A DNA stretch of 64,000 bases from Thermovenabulum sp049723235 (GCF_049723235.1 NZ_JBNARB010000008.1:1-64000); one strand, 5' to 3'; positions 44,170-53,392 are shown, numbered from the stretch's first letter. The notes: generated by a model not told the origin, from the letters alone. Program-made: numbers and translations.

Positions 44170-45342
44170 ATGGCTAAGGTAATTTTAAAAGGGAAAAAGA
44201 ACGAAAGAATAGAAAAGGGCCATCCATGGGTTTACAGTACCGAAATATTAAGCATCAAGGGAAATTATAAGCCGGGGGATATAGTAGAAGTTTACCTGGA
44301 AAACGGCAAATTTTTAGGAAAGGGTTATATCAACCCTAAATCCCAGATCACCGTTAGATTTCTCACAAAAAATAAGGACGAAGAAATTGATAGGGAATTT
44401 TTTAAAAATAGAATAATAAAGGCTTTAAATTACAGAAAACAATTAAATTACGGCGAAAGTTACAGATTAATTTATGCCGAAGCCGATTTTCTTCCCGCTC
44501 TTATTGTGGATAAATTTAATAATACTCTCGTGATTCAAACTCTATCCCTTGGAATGGAAAAATACAAAAATATTATCGTGGATATTCTTGTAGAACTTTT
44601 AAGCCCAGAATGTGTATATGAACGAAATGACGCTCCTGTAAGGGAACTCGAAGGGCTTGAATTAAAAAAAGGTGTATTATACGGGGAGTTACCAGAGAAA
44701 ATCATAATTGAAGAAAACGGTATCCAGTATTATGTGGATGTAGTAGAAGGACAAAAGACGGGCTTTTTCTTTGACCAGAGGGAAAATCGAAAAGCAATAG
44801 AACCCTTTGTAAAAGGAAAAGAAATCTTAGAATGTTTCTGTTATACAGGATCCTTTGCCTTGAATGCGGCAAAATACGGCGCCAATAACATCCTGGCCTA
44901 TGATTATTCCGATGAAGCAATTTCTTTAGCAAGAGAAAATGCAAAATTAAACGGAGTACAAGATAATATAAAATTTGAAGTAGGCAATGCCTTTGATATT
45001 TTAAGGAAATTCTACAATGATAAAAAGAAGTTCGATGTTGTTATCCTCGATCCCCCTGCTTTTGTCAAAAGTAAAAAAGCATTGGAAGGTGCTATTCGAG
45101 GTTATAAAGAAATAAACTTGCGGGGAATGAAGCTTTTAAAACCCGGTGGTTTTTTAATTACCTCTTCCTGTTCCCATCACGTCAAGGATGAGCTTTTTTT
45201 TGAGATTCTCATGTCTGCCGCATACGATGCAAAGGTTACCATGAGAATAATCGAAAAAAGATCTCAAGCAAAGGATCATCCGGTACTGGCAGCTTCTGAA
45301 GAGACAAGCTACTTAAAATTCTATATTTTGGAGTTATATTAA
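44170..45342 (+). CDS. rlmI: 23S rRNA (cytosine-C5) methyltransferase, RlmI family
   Basis: 390 aa. An N-terminal PUA domain (residues about 1-75, RIEKGHPWVYSTEI) is followed by a Rossmann SAM domain with CFCYTGSFALNAAKYGA, the catalytic VVILDPPAFVKSK and LLKPGGFLITSSCSHHV with the second Cys of the family. Expected to methylate 23S rRNA near position 1962. Third gene of the HAD-ylbF operon, ending at a hairpin. Confidence 0.9.
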   Translation: MAKVILKGKKNERIEKGHPWVYSTEILSIKGNYKPGDIVEVYLENGKFLGKGYINPKSQITVRFLTKNKDEEIDREFFKNRIIKALNYRKQLNYGESYRLIYAEADFLPALIVDKFNNTLVIQTLSLGMEKYKNIIVDILVELLSPECVYERNDAPVRELEGLELKKGVLYGELPEKIIIEENGIQYYVDVVEGQKTGFFFDQRENRKAIEPFVKGKEILECFCYTGSFALNAAKYGANNILAYDYSDEAISLARENAKLNGVQDNIKFEVGNAFDILRKFYNDKKKFDVVILDPPAFVKSKKALEGAIRGYKEINLRGMKLLKPGGFLITSSCSHHVKDELFFEILMSAAYDAKVTMRIIEKRSQAKDHPVLAASEETSYLKFYILELY

Positions 45343-45368
45343 AAAGGGGGGATTCCCCCCTTTATTCC
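45338..45368. terminator. bidirectional terminator between rlmI and the Gln-rich gene
   Basis: AAAGGGGGG (45343-45351) pairs with CCCCCCTTT (45355-45363) around a 3-base loop, with T-rich flanks on both strands. Confidence 0.82.
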
Positions 45369-45806
45369 TTAGCTTAATTGCTGGTTTTGTTGCTGCATCT
45401 GCTGGAGTTGTTGCTGGGCCTGTTGCTGGGCTTGCTGCTGAGCCTTCTGCTGATTCTGAAGGGCTTGATTAAACTGCTGGTTTAATTGAGAAAGCTGTTT
45501 GTTAAATTGATCTAAGAGCTGATTCATCTGATAAAATATCTGATTGGCCTCTATGCTCTGCTGAGCCTGAGTTAATGCATTTATTGCCTGTTGTATTGCT
45601 TGACTAACCTGATTATCCGTAAGCTGCTGCTGGGATTGGGCCTGGGCTTTTAATTGATTCAAAAGCTGCTGAAACTGATTGGAAGCTACTCCCTGCTGGG
45701 CTGTTGCCTGATAAGTGGTCTGATAAGGAGTTGCTAATTCCTGCGAGGTTTCAGCCTCCTTTTTTTTCTCTTCCAAATAATCGGCTAAGCTTTTCTTTTG
45801 GGTCAT
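45369..45806 (-). CDS. glutamine-rich protein of unknown function
   Basis: 145 aa, not recognised. More than a third of residues are Gln. The N terminus is ordinary and charged (LADYLEEKKKEAETSQEL), the middle has helix-like heptads (QAIQQAINALTQAQQSIEA), and the tail is an Ala/Gln run (QQKAQQQAQQQAQQQLQQMQ). There is no signal peptide or Cys. The ATG follows GAAGGGGG by 9 bases. A coiled-coil protein gene lies 113 bases upstream in the same direction; the two could form a structural, perhaps spore-related, pair (inference). Confidence 0.65.
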   Translation of the reverse strand: MTQKKSLADYLEEKKKEAETSQELATPYQTTYQATAQQGVASNQFQQLLNQLKAQAQSQQQLTDNQVSQAIQQAINALTQAQQSIEANQIFYQMNQLLDQFNKQLSQLNQQFNQALQNQQKAQQQAQQQAQQQLQQMQQQNQQLS

Positions 45807-45919
45807 TCATTACATCCCCCTTCATTTAATAACTTCCTTTATTAATTTACCCTGATTCCCTGTTCAATATATTATTTAATTGCTGTAAATACTGTATTTA
45901 CGAAGGGGGTAAAACCTCG

Positions 45920-46501
45920 TTATTGCATATTATCCAAAGTATTGGTTATTTCATTTAATACTTTGTTTTCGGCAATATTCTGTCTAATCTTGTTTAACGT
46001 ATCTATCGCTGTCTGAATGGATTGATTTACCGCCAAAACGGGATTTGGAGAAACCATGGAAAATTCAGAGGAATTAACCTGCTCCAATACAGTTTTTACT
46101 TTATTTTCCATTTCTTTGTAAGTAAGCATTTGTTTATTCAGGCTTTCCACAATGTTTTGAACAGAATTTGAAAAATCCTTGTTCAGGCTTTCCAATTGTT
46201 TTTCTATTTCACTGAGCTCGTTAATAATATCCATTCTCCTTTTGGATACCTGTTCCTGCTGTAGCTTTTGGTTTGATCCTGCAAAAAGCTTTGCAAGGGT
46301 TCCGTTATTTTGAGAGATTTCTAATTCTAATTGTTTTAGATTATTTTCCGTGTTAGAGATGGCACGTCTTAATTTGTCATGCAAATCTTTTAAAACACCG
46401 GTAAACTGGTTATAATTATCCTGTAAAAGGTTAATACAACTGGTAAAATTTCCATTCGCAGCTATCAAATCCCTGGATAAATCGCGATAATCGTACAACA
46501 T
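45920..46501 (-). CDS. coiled-coil protein of unknown function
   Basis: 193 aa from the ATG at 46501, which follows GGAGGTGAAT. No family recognised. Most of the chain (residues about 30-150) predicts as long helices with heptad spacing (LHDKLRRAISNTENNLKQLE and LESLNKDFSNSVQNIVESLN). There is no signal peptide, membrane helix or enzyme motif. Asn and Gln are enriched as in the neighbouring Gln-rich protein. The pair sits between rlmI and murB; function is open. Confidence 0.65.
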   Translation of the reverse strand: MLYDYRDLSRDLIAANGNFTSCINLLQDNYNQFTGVLKDLHDKLRRAISNTENNLKQLELEISQNNGTLAKLFAGSNQKLQQEQVSKRRMDIINELSEIEKQLESLNKDFSNSVQNIVESLNKQMLTYKEMENKVKTVLEQVNSSEFSMVSPNPVLAVNQSIQTAIDTLNKIRQNIAENKVLNEITNTLDNMQ

Positions 46502-46565
46502 ATTCACCTCCTATAATAATAGTGTAGCCCGTATTGCGTAGTTTACTTCATCCTTATTTTGTAAA

Positions 46566-47480
46566 TTATTTTTCACCCAAAATTTTTACCTCCGGTTCCA
46601 ACCAGATTTGGAATTTTTCGTAAACTTTTTTCTGCACGTACTCTATTAGCCTTTCCACATCACATGCTGTCGCATTACCTAAATTTACAATAAAGCCCGC
46701 ATGAAGCTCGGAAACCGCAGCATCCCCAATTCTCATTCCCTTTAAACCCGCTTTTTCAATTAATGTTCCGGCAAAATGGCCTTTTGGCCTTTTAAAGGTG
46801 CTCCCCGCACTCGGTAAATTAAGAGGCTGTTTTTCCTTTCTTCTCGCTGAATACTCTTCCATTTTTGACTTAATCTCATCGTAATTTCCTTTTTCCAATT
46901 TAATTAAAGCTTCCAGAATAACATGGTTTTTCTCCTGGAAAACGCTCCATCGGTAGTCAAATTCTAATTCCTCCTTCATCAAGTCCCTGATATTCCCTTC
47001 ATAGTCCATTGCCGTTACCTTTTCTATTATTTTTGAAAATTCCCCGTCATAAGCCCCTGCATTCATAACTATCGCACCGCCCAGGGTCCCGGGAATACCT
47101 GAAGCAAACTCCAATCCTTTTAGATGATTTTCAAGGGCAGTTTTTGAAAGTACGGTCACCAGCGTCCCGCTTTTTGCTTTTATAAAATTATCCTTTACTT
47201 CTATATCGTTGAAATTTTGAGAAATTTTTAAAACAATACCTCTAATTCCCTTATCCCTTATTAAAAGATTTGATCCATTGCCAATTACGTACAAAGGAAT
47301 ATCATGTTTTCTGCAGAATATTACCACATTTCGGATTTCCGAAACTTCTGTCGGCAATAGGAGTATATCCGCGGGACCGCCTATTCGAAAGGAGGTGTGC
47401 AATTTCATCGGTTCATTTAGCCTTATTTTATCTTCAGGTATTATTTTTTTTATTTCATTAATAACTGTATTAACCTCCAT
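46566..47480 (-). CDS. murB: UDP-N-acetylenolpyruvoylglucosamine reductase
   Basis: FAD/NADPH reductase of peptidoglycan precursor synthesis. It is 304 aa, the short (type II) form without the tyrosine loop. Seen: FAD-binding YVIGNGSNLLIRDKG and GIPGTLGGAIVMNAGAY, and the catalytic Ser region PSAGSTFKRPKGH with the final Glu in WLEPEVKILG. Its ATG lies 31 bases after the stop of a small unknown gene. Confidence 0.95.
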   Translation of the reverse strand: MEVNTVINEIKKIIPEDKIRLNEPMKLHTSFRIGGPADILLLPTEVSEIRNVVIFCRKHDIPLYVIGNGSNLLIRDKGIRGIVLKISQNFNDIEVKDNFIKAKSGTLVTVLSKTALENHLKGLEFASGIPGTLGGAIVMNAGAYDGEFSKIIEKVTAMDYEGNIRDLMKEELEFDYRWSVFQEKNHVILEALIKLEKGNYDEIKSKMEEYSARRKEKQPLNLPSAGSTFKRPKGHFAGTLIEKAGLKGMRIGDAAVSELHAGFIVNLGNATACDVERLIEYVQKKVYEKFQIWLEPEVKILGEK

Positions 47481-47510
47481 AAAACCTTTCCTTTCAAATA
47501 CATTTTCTGT

Positions 47511-47786
47511 TTATATTACATCGCTATTATACACCTTCCGGACCTCTTTTAAAATATTTGAAATAAGACTTTTTAAATCGGTTTCCCTCAATTCCCCTGT
47601 ATTACAAAAAATATATAATTCTTCTTCTAAATAAAAAATGACAATTACCGGCTCAAAAACTACAGAAGATATAAAGGGATAATGGTAGTTAGTTAATAAA
47701 AATTTAATCTCACAAATCACCAATAATTGTCCATTATAATTTTTTTTCATTAAAATAATATAATCTTTTTTTTGAGAAATTTCCAA
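47511..47786 (-). CDS. small hypothetical protein upstream of murB
   Basis: 91 aa, not recognised. A TTG start (47786) has AGGAGG 10 bases upstream. The composition looks like alternating strands (YNGQLLVICEIKFLLTN, SSVVFEPVIVIFYLEEELY), then a helix. Probably cotranscribed with murB. It may be spurious, but the ribosome site and codon use support it. Confidence 0.5.
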   Translation of the reverse strand: MEISQKKDYIILMKKNYNGQLLVICEIKFLLTNYHYPFISSVVFEPVIVIFYLEEELYIFCNTGELRETDLKSLISNILKEVRKVYNSDVI

Positions 47787-47889
47787 TTAATTAAAACCTC
47801 CTATAAAAAAATATTAATCCTTGAAGGTATAAAGTCTATTTTTGTCGAATATTGTATCTTGTGTAAAAATTTTTCAGGTGGTGAATATA

Positions 47890-49206
47890 TTGTTAAAAAA
47901 GAAATCACTGATAATTATTTTCTCCATTATCAGTTTTATTATTATATCAAACACCAATTTTTCAAAAGCACAAGTAGATGAGTTTGACATTGGAGGTTAC
48001 ACTATTGTTCAAACGGATGGTCAAAATATAATTTCGTCTTTCACAATCCCTGAAGGGACAATGATATCCAAATATAGTTTTTTAATTATAGCCAATAATG
48101 TTACTAAATCTTCTTTTGAAAGTCAGTACTATCCGATACCTGCTAATGCTTTTTTTATCAACTCTTCAGGAAAATTCCCCGAAATCTTCTCTACAGGAGA
48201 TGGAAAATTTTTAACCGGTCAATTTATACTTTACGACAGGAGTGGAAATAAATTAGATGAATCCATATTTACATCCATTTCCAAAATCTTTTTAAGAATT
48301 GACCCTTTATCTCAGGGTTCAACACCTGCCGCATGGGAAGTAAAAGACTACACTAATAAATTACAATTATGGAACTCAATTCAAAAAAAGTCTTCAGGTA
48401 AAATAGTGCTTAGCCACATCGTTTTACCATATTTCCCTAATATTTACAAAAAATTCTCTTTTGTTGCTTTGTACTTTGACAAAAACAACCCCCCGAGCAT
48501 CTTAAATATTTCATCGGAAGGAGAAATAACAAAGGGAAGCCCGTTCAATATAAGGGTGTCAGCCCAAGATGAGGACAGTAATGATTTTATAAATGCAGCA
48601 TTAAAATATAAATATATGGATTCAGAAGATGAATTTACTCTGCCCCTTGGGAAGGACGGAGAGGATTTTTTTATTTCCTTTTATCCTGAAAAAAGCATAC
48701 TTTGGAGAGTAATAATTAGTGATGGCAAGGAGGAGGTTTCATCCGGAGAAAATATTTTAATAGTTAAAGAAAATGAAAACCCACAAGATCCTGATGAGGA
48801 AAATAATTCATCAGAAACCGCAAATAATGAAAATACCGAAAATAACTCGGAAAATGTATCAAATACTGACGAAGGTAATTTTGGCGAAAATAATCCTGCA
48901 AATAACGATCCGGCTAACCAAACTAATGACGATAATTCAAATATAAATAATAATAATATCGACAATAATAATGTCAATAATAATATCGATAATAATATTC
49001 CCGGCAATTCTTCTATAAATATTACTTACATTGAAAAACCCAGAAATCGCAACAAATACGTCATGGATTCTTTTAACCCTACTCCTGATGAAATTGCCTA
49101 TATAAAAAAGGTTTTAGACCAATTCTCTTATGAAGTAGAAGGTAAAAAAGTGTTAAATCATTACAGATTTTTCTTTAATCACTTTTGGGATAATTTTTTT
49201 AAATGA
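47890..49206 (+). CDS. secreted protein with lamin-tail-like domain and Asn-rich linker
   Basis: 438 aa from a TTG at 47890, which follows AGGTGG by 8 bases; the reading frame upstream to 47842 is not needed. Signal peptide: Lys-rich start, hydrophobic core, cleavage near SKA|QV. Residues about 30-145 resemble a lamin-tail domain (IGGYTIVQTDGQNIISSFTI, IPEGTMISKYSFLIIANN). A second beta-rich region (ILNISSEGEITKGSPFNIRV) follows, then a long Asn/Asp/Glu linker (about residues 295-375), and a short C-terminal helical and aromatic tail. Single gene. Cell-surface role inferred; partner unknown. Confidence 0.7.
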   Translation: MLKKKSLIIIFSIISFIIISNTNFSKAQVDEFDIGGYTIVQTDGQNIISSFTIPEGTMISKYSFLIIANNVTKSSFESQYYPIPANAFFINSSGKFPEIFSTGDGKFLTGQFILYDRSGNKLDESIFTSISKIFLRIDPLSQGSTPAAWEVKDYTNKLQLWNSIQKKSSGKIVLSHIVLPYFPNIYKKFSFVALYFDKNNPPSILNISSEGEITKGSPFNIRVSAQDEDSNDFINAALKYKYMDSEDEFTLPLGKDGEDFFISFYPEKSILWRVIISDGKEEVSSGENILIVKENENPQDPDEENNSSETANNENTENNSENVSNTDEGNFGENNPANNDPANQTNDDNSNINNNNIDNNNVNNNIDNNIPGNSSINITYIEKPRNRNKYVMDSFNPTPDEIAYIKKVLDQFSYEVEGKKVLNHYRFFFNHFWDNFFK

Positions 49207-49210
49207 TCGC

Positions 49211-50560
49211 TTAATCTGAAGTTACAATCCCTGAAATATTTTTTTTCATATCCTGAAGGGCTTTTTCGGGAGTTTTTTTACCTTTTATGCATAAAAGCAG
49301 CTCGGTATTTATAATATTTTCAATTTCCTGCCAGTTTCGTACCTTTGGTAAAAATTCTGCAGAAGTCAATAATTCTTTGCTTTTTTTATAAAATTCATTT
49401 TCTGAAACTGCTTTCTCCTGTACACTTTTAAACGCAGGTAACACACCGTATTTTAATAAATTTTCCTGTTCCTTCTCCGATGTTATAAACTTTAAAAACT
49501 CTCCACATAATTTCTTTTTTCTTTCATCATTTTGTTTTAAAATTGCATACCCGGAAGCTACAGCAAAAGAATGAGCTTGACTTTCCCCACCCGGATAGGG
49601 TAGCAGTTCAAAATTAAATCCGGAACCTTCATTTTTTTTCTTTTCAAGAAGTGGGATTGCCCAGTTACTCATAAAGGTCATGGCTACCTTTTTTTTCTCG
49701 GTAAAATTTCCCCATAGCCGTTTTTCATCCCTGTCTCCAGCTTCGGGAGGAAAGATTACATTTTTTTGAAAGGCTTCACTTATTTTCTTTAATGCTGATA
49801 ATCCTTCTTTCGAATTTAATATAAAATTTCCCTCATTATCAAAGAATCTTGCTCCATCCATCGTCAATAATCCCCAAAAACCGTAGTTACCGGGTTTTAA
49901 TACGTAATCAAATCCATAGTAATCAACTTTTTTATCCCTGTTTTTATCCCATGTAAGCTTAATTGCTGTATCCATAAATGTTTGGAAAGTCCAACCACCT
50001 TCCGGTGGGAAAGATAATTTCCTTTCTTCAAAAAGATCTTTATTTATAAACATCCCGTAGGTAGTCAAAAACCATGGAAAACCGTAAAGCCGCCCGTTTA
50101 CTCTAAGCGCTTCTTTTGCCCTCTCGTCGTACTTCTCCAGTTCTTCTTTTGTGAAGAATTCGTCTACCGGCTCTACGTAACCCCTGAGTATTAAATCATA
50201 TTCACCTGCTACAGGAGCAATATCGGGATTTATCCCTGCCTGGCATGCCGCTTTTATCTCAAACATACCGTATTCCCATTTTAATTTTTTTAAATAAATA
50301 TATACCCCCGGATGTGCTTTTTCAAATTCCTTTATCTTTTTTTCAATCCATCCGAATCTGCTGTTGTTTTCCGCTTCCCATCGAGGAAAATCCCATAAGG
50401 TTATCACAATCTCTTCCTTTTTCTCTTCCTTTAATAAATCATTGCTGTTAATTTTTCCCCCACAGCTTACTAAGATAGAAAAAATAAAAATAATTATTAC
50501 GAAAAGAGAAATCTTTTTAACTATTAATCTATTAAAAAATAGGGTAAAAGGTCCTTTCAT
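49211..50560 (-). CDS. extracellular solute-binding lipoprotein (ABC family 1)
   Basis: 449 aa. N-terminal hydrophobic segment and lipobox LVSC with Cys33. The body is a sugar-type binding protein: ITLWDFPRWEAEN, KEFEKAHPGVYIYL, VDYYGFDYVLKPGNYGFWG, AVASGYAILKQ. No ABC permease or ATPase gene is nearby, so it is an orphan binding protein. The start has GGGAGG, but both the site and ATG lie in the loop of a long hairpin (see separate entry). Confidence 0.85.
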   Translation of the reverse strand: MKGPFTLFFNRLIVKKISLFVIIIFIFSILVSCGGKINSNDLLKEEKKEEIVITLWDFPRWEAENNSRFGWIEKKIKEFEKAHPGVYIYLKKLKWEYGMFEIKAACQAGINPDIAPVAGEYDLILRGYVEPVDEFFTKEELEKYDERAKEALRVNGRLYGFPWFLTTYGMFINKDLFEERKLSFPPEGGWTFQTFMDTAIKLTWDKNRDKKVDYYGFDYVLKPGNYGFWGLLTMDGARFFDNEGNFILNSKEGLSALKKISEAFQKNVIFPPEAGDRDEKRLWGNFTEKKKVAMTFMSNWAIPLLEKKKNEGSGFNFELLPYPGGESQAHSFAVASGYAILKQNDERKKKLCGEFLKFITSEKEQENLLKYGVLPAFKSVQEKAVSENEFYKKSKELLTSAEFLPKVRNWQEIENIINTELLLCIKGKKTPEKALQDMKKNISGIVTSD

Positions 50561-50597
50561 AATATTACCTCCCGAAAGTAAGACCTTCCACCCTATT
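50533..50597 (-). promoter_or_regulatory. terminator-like hairpin enclosing the start of the solute-binding protein gene
   Basis: Minus-strand 50582-50597 (AATAGGGTGGAAGGTC) pairs over 16 bp with 50538-50553 (GACCTTTTACCCTATT), using two G-U pairs, followed by T's. The 28-base loop holds the ribosome site (50568-50573) and the ATG (50558-50560). It could act as the terminator of the upstream dat gene and as a translation or transcription switch for the lipoprotein. Effector unknown. Confidence 0.6.
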
Positions 50598-50636
50598 TAT
50601 TATATTAATGAAATAATGTTTATATGATTAAATTTT

Positions 50637-51488
50637 TTAACAGTCTACGGTTTCCGTTAATTTTCTGAAATCTTCTATTAATTTCATTGTTATTTTCCCC
50701 GGTACTCCATCCCCGATAATTTTTCCATCCACCTTAACGATGGGCATAACCTCTGTCATAGTTCCCGTCAGGAAAACCTCATCTGCTGCGAAAAGCTTTT
50801 CCTTTGAAAAGGGCTCTTCCCGCAGTTCAAAATTATTATTCTTTATTAGCTCCAGAACCGCAAAGCGGGTAATACCGTGTAGAATCAGATTATTGGCGGG
50901 ATGTGTGAATATTGTTCCGTCCTTTACTATAAATACATTGCTGCTGGATGCTTCGGTAACAATATCTCCTCTATGGAAAATAGCTTCATATGCACCTGCA
51001 CGCTTTGCTTTTTCCTTCGCAATACAGTTGGCGAGTAATTGAACTGTTTTAATATTACATCTTGTCCATCTTTCATCAGGGACGGTAATGGCTTCAACAC
51101 CATTTTCGTAAAATTCCTGAGGCTGAGGTTTAGCTTCCCTTACTATTACCAGCCAGGTGCATTTTGCATTGGTAGGGAAGGCATGCTGTCTCGGTGCTGT
51201 ACCCCTTGTTACCTGCACATATACCGATGCATCCTTGAATCCGCTTTCTTTTACCGCTTTTTTTATCGTTTCCACCAGAGTATCCGGTCCGAAATCTAAT
51301 TCAAGATAAATCTGTTCTGCTCCTTTTTTAAGTCTTTCCATGTGTTTTTCCAGGTAAAAGAACTTTCCATTGTATACCCTGATAACCTCATAAAGACCAT
51401 CGCCAAAAAGAAATCCCCTGTCTTCTACATGTATTTTGGCATTTTCGTAATCTACCTTTTCACCGTTTAAGTAAATTAAAGTATCCAT
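50637..51488 (-). CDS. dat: D-amino acid aminotransferase
   Basis: 283 aa class IV PLP enzyme producing D-glutamate/D-alanine for the cell wall. Motifs: EDRGFLFGDGLYEVIRVYNG, QVTRGTAPRQHAFP (the Arg/His pair typical of D-amino-acid aminotransferase), the PLP lysine in CNIKTVQLLANC, and FLTGTMTEVMPIVKVDG. Paralogue of ilvE in this window, but the RGTAPRQH motif separates it. The ATG has GGAGG. Confidence 0.87.
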   Translation of the reverse strand: MDTLIYLNGEKVDYENAKIHVEDRGFLFGDGLYEVIRVYNGKFFYLEKHMERLKKGAEQIYLELDFGPDTLVETIKKAVKESGFKDASVYVQVTRGTAPRQHAFPTNAKCTWLVIVREAKPQPQEFYENGVEAITVPDERWTRCNIKTVQLLANCIAKEKAKRAGAYEAIFHRGDIVTEASSSNVFIVKDGTIFTHPANNLILHGITRFAVLELIKNNNFELREEPFSKEKLFAADEVFLTGTMTEVMPIVKVDGKIIGDGVPGKITMKLIEDFRKLTETVDC

Positions 51489-51563
51489 AAATTATGCCTC
51501 CTTAATTTTATTATGATTTTCCTTATACCACAGGCAATTTATTGCCCGCGGCTAATATCCTAA

Positions 51564-52310
51564 TTAATATTCCTGATACTTTTTAATAAAAGAAAAATCC
51601 CTGCCTTTGTCTTTTAAATAATCTATTAACCTCAGGTAACTCACATTAAGTATATTTTCCTCTTTAATCCCCGCTACCTCCACAATCTTTAAAGCCTTTT
51701 CAAAATTCCCCACATCAAAACATATATGGGCGTCACTTCCTATTGCAATTCTTGCTCCTACTTCCCTTGCTTTCTTTGCTATTTGCAGGCAATTTTCTTC
51801 GCTACCCCTTCTGCTGACGGTAAAAGAGCTGTTATTTATCTCTATGGCAACATCGTAATCTTTTGCAGCTTCCACAAATTTTTCTATATCTATCGAAAAC
51901 TCAGGATTTCCCGGATGAACGATAATATCTACACAGGGATTTTTAATTGCATTAATAATAGCTCTGGTATTTTCTTCTACAGTACCCCCCGGGTAACAAA
52001 AGGTATGAAATCCTGCAAGAACTATATCCAGTTCCTTTAAATATCTTTCCGGCAAATCCAGTCTTCCATCACAATCTAAAATATTAGCTTCAACTCCTCT
52101 CAGGATAATGACCCCTTCAATCACTCTGGGAAGCACCTTTAAATTCCCGAAATGATATATATGGGGGCCTCCCGGGAGAGAGGGGCCGTGGTCGGTAATG
52201 GCTATCAATTTTAAACCCCTCTCCTTAGCAGCTTTTGCATTTTCTAATATTGTGCTGTACGCATGGCCGCTGGCTACCGTATGACAATGGGTATCAGCTT
52301 CTAATTTCAA
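51564..52310 (-). CDS. PHP-domain phosphoesterase (YcdX-like), second copy
   Basis: 248 aa from a TTG at 52310; the GTG at 52319 lies in the ribosome site AAAGGAG. Metal motifs: DTHCHTVASGHAYST, ITDHGPSLPGGPH, RGVEANILD, IVHPGNPEF, IGSDAHICFDVGN. Similar in length and motifs to 42260-42988. Last gene of the hprK-isomerase operon. Substrate unknown. Confidence 0.85.
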   Translation of the reverse strand: MKLEADTHCHTVASGHAYSTILENAKAAKERGLKLIAITDHGPSLPGGPHIYHFGNLKVLPRVIEGVIILRGVEANILDCDGRLDLPERYLKELDIVLAGFHTFCYPGGTVEENTRAIINAIKNPCVDIIVHPGNPEFSIDIEKFVEAAKDYDVAIEINNSSFTVSRRGSEENCLQIAKKAREVGARIAIGSDAHICFDVGNFEKALKIVEVAGIKEENILNVSYLRLIDYLKDKGRDFSFIKKYQEY

Positions 52311-52324
52311 TTTTTTCACTCCTT

Positions 52325-53377
52325 TTAACCCATCCGCTCTTTTAAAGTGTTTATAAAATTAATCTCATAAGGATCTTTTTCATTTAACAGTGCTAGATAA
52401 TAACTTACAAAATCCCCGAGCATTATATGGTAAAAAATCCTTTCTAAAGTATTTTCACCCTGGGGCCATATCTCTTCAACATATGTAATTTTATCCTGGA
52501 TTAAATCCCTTGTAATTTTTATTCTTTTATCAATTCTTTCATGCTCTTCAGGCATTCGCAATATAATTGCAACAAAATTTTTCAGTAAATTCTTCTCGGC
52601 TTCAAATCCCATTATTTCATTATGATTGAGTTCCGGGAAAACATTGTAGAATGCAGGATGTTTGGAATTCTCGTTTAACTGCCCTTTCCACCTCACAGCT
52701 ACAGCCTCGGTTATTCCCTGAGATCCGTAAATCAAAGGTATTTTTCCATATATCCTCTCGGCTAACATCTTTGCCTTGTTTTGTCCCCCGGGAGCCTCTT
52801 TTGCAAAATCTTCTCTAACCTTTTTCAAAAACTTTTGCAGGGATTGTATTCTTTCAACGGTACCTAAAAGAGAATTTATTTTAGCTAATATTAAATATAT
52901 GGGAACAAAAGAATATCCTATTGCTGCTCTTGGAGGAAGCCCGGAGGGTATGATAAGCACAGGTACTTTATCTTCTAAGGCTTTTTCTTTAAGCTTCCCT
53001 CCTGTGGTAATTGCTATCATCAAAGCCTGCCGGTTTTTCGCATCTTCATAACAGCTCAGGGTTTCCTCCGTGTTTCCCGAGTAACTTGATACTATCACAA
53101 GGGATTCACTGTCTACAAACCCCGGAAGTTTATACCCCCTATTTACGAGGACCGGGACTTTTAATTCGAATTCCAGAATTGATTTGGCAAGTTCTCCACC
53201 AATGGCAGAACCGCCCATTCCCGCAATTACTACATGTTTTACATTTTTCATTGAAATACCGTTTAAAAATTTAAAGGATATGTCAAAAGCTTCTTCAATT
53301 TGTTCTGGTAATCCGTAAATTAGACTGTACATTTTATAAATATCGTATTTATCTGCTAATAATTCATAATCCTGCAT
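52325..53377 (-). CDS. bifunctional phosphoglucose/phosphomannose isomerase
   Basis: 350 aa with SIS folds: VVIAGMGGSAIGGELAKSI, VSSYSGNTEETLSCYEDA and PELNHNEIMGFE. This is the short archaeal/Firmicute type (not Pgi). Interconverts glucose-6-P, mannose-6-P and fructose-6-P. Between hprK and the PHP gene, with spacings of 15 and about 14 bases. Confidence 0.88.
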   Translation of the reverse strand: MQDYELLADKYDIYKMYSLIYGLPEQIEEAFDISFKFLNGISMKNVKHVVIAGMGGSAIGGELAKSILEFELKVPVLVNRGYKLPGFVDSESLVIVSSYSGNTEETLSCYEDAKNRQALMIAITTGGKLKEKALEDKVPVLIIPSGLPPRAAIGYSFVPIYLILAKINSLLGTVERIQSLQKFLKKVREDFAKEAPGGQNKAKMLAERIYGKIPLIYGSQGITEAVAVRWKGQLNENSKHPAFYNVFPELNHNEIMGFEAEKNLLKNFVAIILRMPEEHERIDKRIKITRDLIQDKITYVEEIWPQGENTLERIFYHIMLGDFVSYYLALLNEKDPYEINFINTLKERMG

Positions 53378-53392
53378 AAACCCTCCCCTTTC

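Noticed and set aside
45369..45806. microsatellite or repeat-expansion artefact
   Set aside because: The Gln codons are interrupted by Ala, Leu, Met and Asn in a heptad-like pattern, and the gene has a good start and ribosome site.
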